From positions 88,876,749-88,940,748 of the forward strand of contig NC_092344.1 in NCBI RefSeq assembly GCF_963676685.1: DNA of 64,000 bases, given 5' to 3'. The notes below the pieces were generated by a model. The model did no database searches. It worked only from the letters and a program-made list of their open reading frames with translations, and was not told the origin of the DNA. This document shows positions 35,761 through 47,000 of the stretch, piece by piece. Every line of letters begins with the position of its first letter. The first letter of the stretch is position 1. The stretch is from Mytilus edulis (taxonomy: Eukaryota > Mollusca > Bivalvia > Mytilida > Mytilidae). The position numbers were made by a program, and so were the translations under genes.

Positions 35761-36677
35761 TACAGTGACTTGACTGTTAGTGTTGCTATTCACCAATTGC
35801 AACTCATTCAAAATTTTGACCCAATTGCAATTTGTTTTATTAAATCAAATTGTTCAACTGGTCAAAAATTTGAACAAACTGTTCAGCCAAAATGTGAAAG
35901 TGCAAAGTGATAAAATAAATCATACTTACAATCCTATAAGTCTGTAACTCCACTGTATTGATGTAATTCCTAAATCAGTCTATCAATCTGTATAGTTATA
36001 TTACAGCCATTACCATACTAAAGGTGAACTGTTTTATTTTGAATTGCTATAAAAATGTCAAAACTAAGCTTTTATAGAGTTTTTCTTTCGAAAAGTATTC
36101 TATATTTATAAGTATCACACATTATGTGAATAAAAACATTTCATATTCAGTAAAATATGTATGAAATAACAATATGCTTCCTTGGGGAGATAAGCTAAAA
36201 TACTATTCTTTTGAATAAAGACTTTTTGAAACCAAAAAGCGATTATCTCCCCTTTCTACAAACATATTGCAATTTCAAATATTTTACTGAATAATGAAAT
36301 GTTTTTATTCACATAGTGTGTGATTCTTATAAATATAAAATACTTTTCGAAAGAAAAACTCTATAAAAGCTTAGTTTTGACATTTTTATAGCAATTCAAA
36401 ATAAAACAGTTCACCTTTAGTATGGTAATGGCAAAAATATAACTATACAGATTGATAAACTGATTTAGGAAATACATTAATACAGTGGAGTTACAGACTT
36501 ATAGGATTGTAAGTATGATTTATTTTATCACTTTGCACTTTCACATTTTGGCTGAACAGTTTGTTCAAATTTTTGACCAGTTGAACAATTTGATTTAATA
36601 AAACAAATTGCAATTGGGTCAAAATTTTGAATGAGTTGCAAGTGGTGAATAGCAACACTAACAGTCAAGTCACTGTA
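35761..36677. mobile_element. Long inverted repeat, arms of about 436 bp
   Basis: Left arm 35761-36196 and right arm 36241-36677 are reverse complements (TACAGTGACTTGACTGTTAG versus CTAACAGTCAAGTCACTGTA), closing on GGGGAGATAAG/TTATCTCCCC around a 44-bp loop. Small differences mark independent decay. It lies 3' of the UPF2 stop codon, so if the transcript extends this far its 3' UTR would contain a very long hairpin. Non-coding. Confidence 0.88.
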
Positions 36678-37190
36678 GTTACTTTTATTTGTCTCCTTAA
36701 TCAATTTATGTGATTTGAACAACGGTAAATAACTGTTGCATACATTATAAAGGTGTTAGTATCAAATACATACTTATTAACTTTCATAAAAAATACAAAG
36801 TCAGATTCCAGGGTTCACTTCATCAAGTTTCACAGTCACTATCAGGAATTGGTTGACTGATACAATATGTCAGTGACTCAATTCACTAGCGACATGATTA
36901 GTCAGTCTTAGATATATAGATTTCAGAATATTTGTCCAATCTGGAATTTTACCAATATTATCCTATTTATGATTGTTAAATTTCAACTAAGTGTGGATTC
37001 ACATGGCGGGTGATGCATGCATAGCAGGGAGACTGTGGCAATTGCCTCAGTTTTTTTGTGTTACTTTGTTTTATCTTCTTAACCGATTTATGAGATTTGA
37101 ACATCAATAAACTACTGTTGCATATATTAAGGTGTTAGTATCAAATATAAACTTATTTACTTTCATAAAAAAATCAAAGCAGTATACTTA
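36678..37190. repeat. Local direct repeats beside the long inverted repeat
   Basis: Two pairs are visible: 35531-35700 with 36868-37030 (AATTCACTAGCGACATGATT), and 36700-36790 with 37083-37172 (GGTGTTAGTATCAAATA, then CTTTCATAAAAAA). They show repeated segmental copying around the palindrome, downstream of UPF2. Confidence 0.7.
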
Positions 37191-38030
37191 CTTTGATCCA
37201 AAGATCAGGTCAGCATCAGGGCTCCCTTGGGGTGTTGTATAGAATACTTACTTTGATCCAAAGATCAGGTCAGCATCAAGGGCTCCCTTGGGGTGTTGTA
37301 TAGGATACTTACTTTGATCCAAAGATCAGGTCAGCATCAGGGCTCCCTTAGGGTGTTGTATAGAATACTTACTTTGATCCAAAGATCAGGTCAGCATCAG
37401 GGCTCCCTTGGGGTGTTGTATAGAATACTTACTTTGATCCAAAGATCAGGTCAGCATCAAGGGCTCCCTTGGGGTGTTGTATAGGATACTTACTTTGATC
37501 CAAAGATCAGGTCAGCATCAGGGGCTCCCTTAGGGTGTTGTATAGAATACTTACTTTGATCCAAAGATCAGGTCAGCATCAGGGCTCCCTTGGGGTGTTG
37601 TATAAAATACTTACTTTGATCCAAAGATCAGGTCAGCATCAAGGGCTCCCTTGGGGTGTTGTATAGGATACTTACTTTGATCCAAAGATCAGGTCAGCAT
37701 CAGGGGCTCCCTTAGGGTGTTGTATAGAATACTTACTTTGATCCAAAGATCAGGTCAGCATCAAGGGCTCCCTTGGGGTGTTGTATAGGATACTTACTTT
37801 GATCCAAAGATCAGGTCAGCATCAGGGGCTCCCTTATGGTGTTGTATAGAATACTTACTTTGATCCAAAGATCAGGTCAGCATCAGGGGCTCCCTTATGG
37901 TGTTGTATAGAATACTTACTTTGATCCAAAGATCAGGTCAGCATCAGGGGCTCCCTTAGGGTGTTGTATAGAATACTTACTTTGATCCAAAGATCAGGTC
38001 AGCATCAGGGGCTCCCTTAGGGTGTTGGTA
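37191..38030 (-). repeat. Tandem array: 14 copies of the UPF2 coding end and 5' splice-like motif
   Basis: Fourteen units of 60-61 bp run head to tail. On the coding (-) strand each reads CAACACCCTAAGGGAGCCCC, then GATGCTGACCTGATCTTTGG, then ATCAAAGTAAGTATTCTATA. The rightmost unit is the true end of the UPF2 reading frame (QHPKGAPDADLIFGSK-stop, stop TAA at 37977-37979). The other 13 follow it in transcription order and would be 3' UTR or intron. Every unit contains AAAGTAAGTAT, a near-consensus 5' splice site that overlaps the stop codon. Units differ at a few positions (A/G at the GGG stretch, CCCTTG/CCCTTA/CCCTTATG), with higher-order patterns of alternating variants, as expected from unequal exchange. 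Confidence 0.93.
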
Positions 38031-38095
38031 CCTTACTCTCCTCTCTCTATTGGCATTCACAGTAGGTAACTGTCTATTCATTGAAGCAATCATCT
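37977..38095 (-). CDS. UPF2: UPF2 terminal coding exon
   Basis: Encodes the end of the conserved EEDYQE-M segment, MIASMNRQLPTVNANRERRV and RYQHPKGAPDADLIFGSK, then TAA. It ends earlier than vertebrate UPF2, which has a short basic tail after DLIF. The stop TAA lies inside AAAGTAAGTAT, so an alternative is that the real exon splices at AAA|GTAAGT to another tail exon further left. This exon's 3' end is the source unit of the 14-copy array. Confidence 0.88.
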
Positions 38096-41000
38096 CTGTA
38101 AAATACAAATATCAATTAAAAAATCTGTCATTTAATATTAAGTTATTCTATTACCGTAAAATTATTGCAACTTTTTTTAATGATTGAAAAATGTGGTTGT
38201 ATCAGATGCTCAATAACAAAACCGTTTATAATTTTAGAAGCGATTTTCCTTTTGAAAATTTTGCAATCACATAAATTAGATCTAACAAGACCAAATTGAG
38301 GATGCTCATAAAGTGTTATGAAGAAAAACCATGTATTAGTATGAATAGTAATTGGTGAGAAATATATGAGGAAAACTAAACATATATGTGCATAATACTT
38401 TCAAAATATTAGTTTTAACAAACAGGATATAGAATATTGAAGGACTTTAATAAAATATTTGCTGCATGGTATGGCATAACAAGATAAAATTTGGAGCCAT
38501 ATATCATGAAGTTATGAATGTAATTGCTTAAAAAAATGCAACAGAACTGTTTTATTTACAAACTTCCTGGAGCAGGGCTATAAACGGAACATTTCCTACT
38601 ATCATAACTTTGAAATGACTTTGACTGTTGATCTTTGAAGTTTCTTTGAAGTTCAAACATTCCTTACACAAATAGACTGTGTCAAATTAAATAGATGTAA
38701 TTACATACAGACGGTTAACATGTGTGTTACTTCTATAATTTAGTTGCATAAAGATATTTTTTTTGAAAATGACCTTGATAATCCTCTTCTTCCTGTCGTT
38801 CATGGATACCAAGTACAACCTGCTTCATCTTTTCTTTTTCTGCCTTCTCAGCCTGCATAAAGAAATCAACAAAAATAAAACATCTTGTTGTAGGTAAGAA
38901 AAAATAGACAAATAAATGAAGTTTCCTAAATAGAAATAGTATTTATTGGTGTACTAATAAATGCCTACCAGAACATGCAGCTTTAGTACAGACTGCACAT
39001 GATATTTTTCTCTCCTTAACAATCCCTGGCATATCAAGGCATGTATGAAGTTAAACACAGAAAATCTATTCAATTTGCATGAAACATCTCATCTTTATAA
39101 ATCTCTCATCACTTTTTTATTTGTTTTTTGGCTAGTGAAGTAGGTGCATACATCCTTCCAAACCTAATTCAAAATAATCTTTTTAGGGATTTTGATAAAC
39201 TTTACCTGTGTCCTTTCTTTGAACTTTGTTGCAAATTCTGCTGAGATTGGTACATTAATATTGGTAAACTGAAATATTTAAAACAAAAATATTATTAAAT
39301 GTTGATTATTTGTAATAAACAATATATACAATATATATGTTGTTTAGTTTTAAGGTATAATAAAAGTTTTGGTACCACAAGTGTTGAAATATTACACCAT
39401 GTATTTTCAGTGGAGAAAATGAATTAAAAAAAAGTCCAATCAGAATTAAAGATTCTGTACCAGCGATATTTTTATACAGTATGAACCAAGTACAGATCAC
39501 CTTTAGAAAACCTTATATATATATCATTCCTTCAAACTTTGTTTAAAACTGGATAAGTGGTGTTAGAGCTGGTATGAAAATATCAAAGTTTACACAAGGA
39601 ACTCTCTTTCATAATAAAACGAAAATATTTTGTGTGTAAATTTTATATTAAAAATTATCTTCCCTTGATTGGTTATCTTAATTCTTATAAATACCTTTCA
39701 TGATACTAAACTTATATACACAGACTCAAATAAACCTAACCTGTTGTTTGTTTCCTCTACGAGTCATCAACATAAACTCAATGGAGGCTTTTTCCTCTTT
39801 TGGTTCATCATCTGTTATAAAGAGTATGAATCATTACATTCATCAAAAACATGATGTCTAAGAGAAAATAATCCCTAGGAAAAAAATCCATTTTGATCCC
39901 ATTTCTTGACCTCCAGACAAAGAAATCATTTCAAATGGAACCTACACTGCTAAAGGCCAATAGCTGTGTTTAAAATCTGTCAATAAAATTTCATTTAATC
40001 TAGTTCTAATATTTTTCAAGAAATTGACAAATAAAAAATTAAAGCACTGCAACAGGTTTGTGAATAGTCATCAGAGTTTAAATATAAATACGATATATAT
40101 TGTTAGACTGGCTTATAAAACTGATTTAACAATGTTTATATTCTGTCTCTACATTTTTCAATAGCTTTATGGCTCTCCTACAAAAAAGAGAAGAATATGT
40201 GCTTGTATTGATGTCAGGGTTCATTTAGTTAGCAAGATAAACAAACATCCTGTTTTCTAACACACAAGTCTATGCCATGAAATAGTTATTTTACTTTTTG
40301 GCTTGTGTTGGAACAGCGATGTCCATCTGTGGTACTTTTAATGATTTCTGACTTACAATTAAATTTATTTTTATTTTTGGCTTGTGTAGGAACAGCGATG
40401 TCCATCTGTGGTACTTTTAATGATTTCTGACTTACAATTATATTTATTTTTATTTTTGGCTTGTGTAGGAACAGCGATGTCCATCTGTGGTACTTTTAAG
40501 GATTCCTGAGATCTAGCCTGAAAGTAAAAGAAGCAGAAACATATTAATTTTATCAAATAGTATGTTCGATTTTAAAACTGTTTGAAACATTATGTACTGA
40601 ACTGAAATCCTCTCCCACTTAATGTGTTAGCATTCATAAGTCACCATTGGTTTATAAATGGCTAGTTTGTGCTGTAATGATAACTTATATAATTGGACAT
40701 CAAGTAATGAAAGGAAAACAGTGACTTAAAATTCCTAAAATTATTTAAAAATTTATCTGATACATTATTTCTGTTCATTATTTCATACAATGTATTTCAT
40801 CTATTTTTTTTTTTATATCATAAATGAAGTAAAATATCAAAAGAAAATTTAATTATTTGCAGTTATGCATAATATTAATGCTTTTTTGAAAACAATGGCA
40901 ATACAAAGCACTATCTCTTTTTTCATTAAATTAATATATCACAATTTATTGTCAATCTGTGATTAGATATCTAAAATAAACCAATGATCAATTAAGGAAT

Positions 41001-44000
41001 TCTTTTTTTTCCTCTTTTTTTTTTAATTGTTTTTTTTTCTTTATAAAATTTCTTTATTTCCATCAGTTGCTTGTTACATTGTCTTCAACAAGTCCAAGCT
41101 CCTTGTGAAGAATAAATATAAGTTTCAATTCTATTATATATAAATAAAACATCAATCTGATAAATGTCTCTTAACATTATTACTAAAAATTTATCTTCTT
41201 TTAACTTCTTTGAATAATACATTCGTTTTGTAAATTCTCTAATGAATAGACAAAAAACATCTAGTATTTTCATTTTCTGATTAGATAAATAGTAGGATTT
41301 TAAATTGAAAACCCACTAATATTAATAAGATAGTTCTTAATATTCCCATCACTAACAGTGTTCCAGCTAGGTTTTCAAAAGGGCAGGGTGCCAATCCTGA
41401 AAAAGGGCATTTAACGCGCGATATGATAATATGAAAAGGGCATATTTTAATAAAAGATGTTAATCAAACATTTGTATTTATTCGTTGAATCACAGGTTAT
41501 ACAAGAACAACATCTTTAGCCCATATAGAACTCTATCTTTCTACTTTTAAGGCTGAAAAACTTGTCAAGCAGCTTGTCACACAAGTTTTTTTATCATTGC
41601 TTGGCACAGTTGAACTTTATATGCAGTATGTTTTGAAAGGAGATCTGTTTCATACTGTTTCTATGGTCTACCACATTTTACTAGTTTCACCTTTCTACCC
41701 CTGCTGTGCTTGATGGCAATACAGCACAAAACAGCTGTGCTCAGTAAATTCACAATTTTAGGATATAAAGCAACAGTGAAAAATAGTATCAAAAATAAAG
41801 AATACAGAAAAAGATGACCAAGGCACCCTACCAACACTGCTACTAAGACCCTCTTTAACTTTTCCCATAACTCAAAATAAATACCTAAACATAAATATTC
41901 TTAAGCAAGAAGTATGGAGACACATTTTAGAATATGTAAATGGGTTACTCAATGCTAGGAAAAAAATCAGATTGAGTTATCTTTCTTTATTCGGGTGTGC
42001 TCCTTCTTTGGAGGATTATAAACAGTACGTAAATATGATGTAAATATGATCACAATATGGCGACCGATTTTGTTATTTTTGTATCAAAAATGAAGGCAGT
42101 CAATGACAAATACATCTGAATTTTCTGATTTTACAAAAAACAAGTAAAACAATGTCTTCAACGAGTTTATAATGGTTTTCCAACTTTCTGTCATTACGTT
42201 TCTTCCATGAAACTACGGTAAACATCGCAAATTGTGCCCAAGTTGTTGTATGCACATTTCTTCAAAGATAATTGCCGACTGACCGATTCTATTTGAACGA
42301 ATTAATGTTGATGATCATTAATGACCCATCCGATAAACGGATTACCTATAACAACAGATTATGACACCAGTTGTAACCATTGATTAGCTTGGGGTGGTAA
42401 ACAAAGTCATAATCTTTTCCCCAGGTAAAATTTAGTAATTAGCGTATCATATCAATACGCAAATTAATATGCAATCAATCTTCAAAAAAGGCAGGGCGCC
42501 CTGGAAACTGTAAAAAGGGCACAGGGCGCCACTCGGAAAAGGGCGGGCGCCGCGCCCTCTGAAAACGGCCTAGCTGGAACACTGACTAAATTTTACTAAA
42601 TATACAATTTCTAGCAGACAAGGGAGTTGTATAACGCAATGAACTTTTCTCATCTGTGTCACTCCTCGCAATAAAATATTTAAACAAGATTGTTTAATAT
42701 AATATTTTTGAATTTTGTCACCGATCTTGTTGATTATATGTTGCTGTTTTTCAAATTTACCTGAATATTGTCAGCCATCATTTTGTCAAAAGCAGACAGG
42801 AAGTCATCATCTTCTTGACATTTGATATTCTTTGATGCACCAGTTATAACATTCACCTGAAATGAGACAATGGCAAATAAAAAAAAGTTTCAAGTTTTCT
42901 TAAACATTATAAAAAAAAATCTAATTTTTTTGGGGGGATAAATAATTCCCATTGACAAGTCCAAAGCAACATATATTTGTATATCAATGTAGCAATTGCA
43001 TTTAAAAATTTAAATGTAATTAATCATTTTTTTATTTCTTATTAGCGTACAAACAAGGAAAGTCACAAGAGAAGTCACATTTTGATATTTAAAACTAGAG
43101 ACTCCAAGAGCCTGTATTGCTAATCTAGATCATTAGGTGATAGCATTAAAACTGAATACATGGTGATCACAAAATCTACCTCTGGATCAAAATCTTCTCC
43201 AGCACTCTCTGACATGTAATCTTCGTTACTTTCATCTGCATACTGGGCCTGAAATAGTTAACATATTAACAAATACAGGTTTGGAATAGTTTACCAGAAA
43301 TTAATGAAACAATTTACCATTAATAATTTCTTAACAGTATTATAATTTTCTTGCATAATTTGTTTCAGACTTACTTGTCTACCCCATTTTTATTTAAATA
43401 GTATTTATATTGTGTCAGATTTATTCATTCAGTGTTATTAGTCTATATATTTGTTAATGTTTATTTTATAGTGTGTCTTTCTATGCGGTAATGTTGATCA
43501 ACTTCTACCTACAGGACCCAAACATTTATTGCAGGACTATTCCTTTTTTGACAGAATTTTAGGACTATCATTTGTCACCTACAAACCAGTAGGTTTTTCA
43601 TGAACTACAGATTTTTAAACTTCTAGGTGAATAGAACCACAGAGAGGTAAATACAAAATCAATCTGCTGAATTTATCTCTTCATAAAAGCAAGGAAAGTA
43701 ACAGTAATTGTATATCTGGATAGCTTTCTTTAACTATAGGCAAGTAATTTTATACAGGTTTTATTTTTCAGTGAGGGAAGAGCAAAGCTTCAGCAAATTA
43801 TTTATTCAACAAGCTGTTCTAGCAAAATAGATGATGACGGTGATAGAGTCCACTAGAAGGCATGTCACACTAACAAGATAATTTATTCTGTTTTCAAGAA
43901 AACCAGTATTTGCTCATACTCCTTAAAACCATGTGTTTAGCAGAAAGGCAAATAAGCATTGTCAAGTTTTTTTTGGATTGACACTGCCTGGGATCAAACC

Positions 44001-47000
44001 CATAACCTCCAATACTCAAGGCAAGCAAATTATAAACCACTGAGGTTGTTCAACAAAGCATAAATACGTTTTAACCTCTTATATCAGCCTGACCCTGTAA
44101 TGTACTTAAGAAATCTCATGTTGTCTGATGTGATCTTCCAATATCATCAGTACCTACCTGAGCCGTATAATCAAGATAATTTTATAAGCATATCTCTGAA
44201 ACTTACTTCAATATCCTGACTGTACTGTCTCAAGCCGTCTTCCTGGCTTGTTCCACTATCATCCATCTCTAACTGTGATAAAGACTGACTTAATTCATCT
44301 ACAATCAAAACAAATTTATCTTTAAAATAAAGACCTTAATTCAATCATACACTATCTATAAATTTCAAGTCGATTAAAACTCATATGCATTTTTATAATC
44401 TATTATTGATAGTTAATCAAATTTTATCAAAACATGCTGTAAACAAGTTTTCAAATCTAACTGTTGTTTATTTATTTATTTTCTAAACCTTCACTGATCA
44501 GAATGTTAATCACATGTTAAACTTGGTCTCTTGGCTTGTCATCATTGAAGAGGGTGCTATCTTCTATTCCTATGAGAACTTCTACCTCTGTGTTAGGGCT
44601 ATTCCAGTAAAATGTATGTGGGAGGGTATGAAGGGAAGTTTAATTATTGAATGTGGGTCATGGATATTTTTCCAGTATTTGCCTATTACCATTATGAAAA
44701 ATTATCTAAAAATTAGCTCTTGATTGTAAGGTATTTTGAAAGTCCCTTCCTACACTCCCACATACATTCTAATGGAATAGCCCTTACTTGTAGGTCTAAA
44801 ACTTACCATTTTCTTCTGATTCCTGGATTGTACATAATCCATCATCAGGCTCACTGTTATTTCCTTCATCTGTCATGTCTGTATCCAATAGTGTTAATAC
44901 AGAAGCTACAAAAAATTAAAATTTCATAATAAAATAAGTATATTCATACTGCTCAATATGCCATATTTTGAATGGTTAATACGAGGGAGACCATTTACTC
45001 TAGCCCAATGGCAAATACTCTATTACCCTTCACAGAGATACTTGATCAAGTGCACGGTTTATCAAATATGATTAATTGTTATGAACAAGACCTCATAGTT
45101 TATACTTTAAATTCAAAAGTTAATACATGGTAATAATAGAACATTCAGTATAATAAATTAAATATCACATATATATCTGAGTAGGTGATAGAGCAGATTG
45201 TTACCTATCAAAAAGACTTCACCTCAATTGACAATGTATTCTTGGGTAGCAATCTGCTCTATCAATCTCTCAGCTATTTGTTATTTATATAGAGTCCATT
45301 AAACACTGCCAAACTCACACTATCATACTTCCATATTCAGTGAACCATGAGTTTTAACAGACCATACTTTTTTTGGGTTAAATCTAATTTACCAAATATT
45401 TAATAACTTTCAGTGTCAGATATTTATCACACTATACCTATCTTCAGCTTAAAATAATTTACTTATTCCAACTCTCCATCAAATTTTTTCACAGGTGACC
45501 ATACCCAGTTTTTCCTTGTTGTCCTAAAATACCTTTCAACATGAATAATTATTTTCACTAGAACTTGTTTTTCAAATTTCCAGAAGCATTTAATACTGAT
45601 TTAAGATAAAACATACCTAATTTTGGTTTAACCTCCTTTTCTAAGTCTTCAATAGCTTTCAATGCCTCTTCATGATCCTTTATGAGTTTTGTTTTTGGTC
45701 TGATTGTTTCCATGGTATCCTGAAATAAGTTCTTAACATCTATTGGGAAAGGCCTGTCATCATTGTATATAGGGTTCATCTTCTTGTACAAATAGTATTT
45801 CTGTAGAAAAAAATATCACAGAAAAATAAAGAAATATGTTTCAGAACTATGTGAAAATTTATGGGTCAATGATTCTTATATCATTTGCATATCTATAAAT
45901 ATTTTCTCTAGGTTTACACTTCGATAAACCATTTTTCCGAAACTACTTTCGTAATCTATTCATGCGCGATACACATTCTTAACAGTTGTTTCTATTCTAA
46001 TGCATATACATGTATAACCAAAAAAAAAAGAATTAAAATAAATGCATTAAAGCTTCGAAAATGTATAAAAATAAAATTTAAATAAAATTCCGGGAAATTT
46101 CATGGAGGATTTGGCAAATTTAAATCATGGCAAAACACGACGTCATACGAATAAAAATTTTCAAGGGAAAGATTATTTCGTTACGTGTATGCTTCAAATT
46201 TGGATAATATTCAATTAAAATGAAGTTTTTGAGGTAGGTGCTATTTCATTTTAGATTCTGTTGCATTTATTGAACATTTCAGTTATGGTTTTTAGAAAGT
46301 CAAGATGGCGGCGTACTCCTTAGTTACGACATGCCATTGTGCTTTTGATGGTAAATATAGCAGCCATCAAAACAAATAATGTAAATAAATAATAGCGTAT
46401 GTTTGGCTGAAGAATTATAAGGATTAAACACATTTTTTCTAGAGGTTATTGATGTGTAAACCGGGTCTCTTACTCACAAACTTGACATAAAAGTCCTTCA
46501 GACTTTTATTCAGTTTGTGAGTTAATCGCCCCGATTTACACATCAATAACCTCTAGAAAAAATGTGTTTAATCCTATAATGTACCATACCAAAAGTATCA
46601 GGAAATTACCATAAGTGTTTTATCACTAACTGATATATTCACAAACTTCATATGCAAACTAAGAAAAATTTTCAAAGTCAATGGACCATAACTGACTTGG
46701 CATTACCAAATTATCTCATTAACCAAAAAATCCACATCCACATGAAGTGCTTTCCCTTAATTTGACCTAAACACCAACTAAAACATGTAACATGTGAAAA
46801 AAGTCCAAAGTCAATGAACCATGATATACCATAAACTGTTAGACAATATTTCTTGAAAAACACTATTCTTTATCTCATTGATTGTATTCATGTCATCGGT
46901 CTTACCTGGAAATAAAGTAAGAAACAATCCAGCTTCTTTTTACTGGATCCTTTGTCAAAGTATTGCCCACAGGTCTCCAGTATAACACAGGTCAATCTGA

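Noticed and set aside
37293..37484. Open frame made of a repeated LTLIQRSGQHQG unit on the + strand
   Set aside because: It is the antisense reading of the UPF2-derived tandem array; periodicity explains the openness.
37191..38030. CRISPR-like array of regular repeats
   Set aside because: Units are contiguous without unique spacers, are coding-derived and lie in an animal genome.
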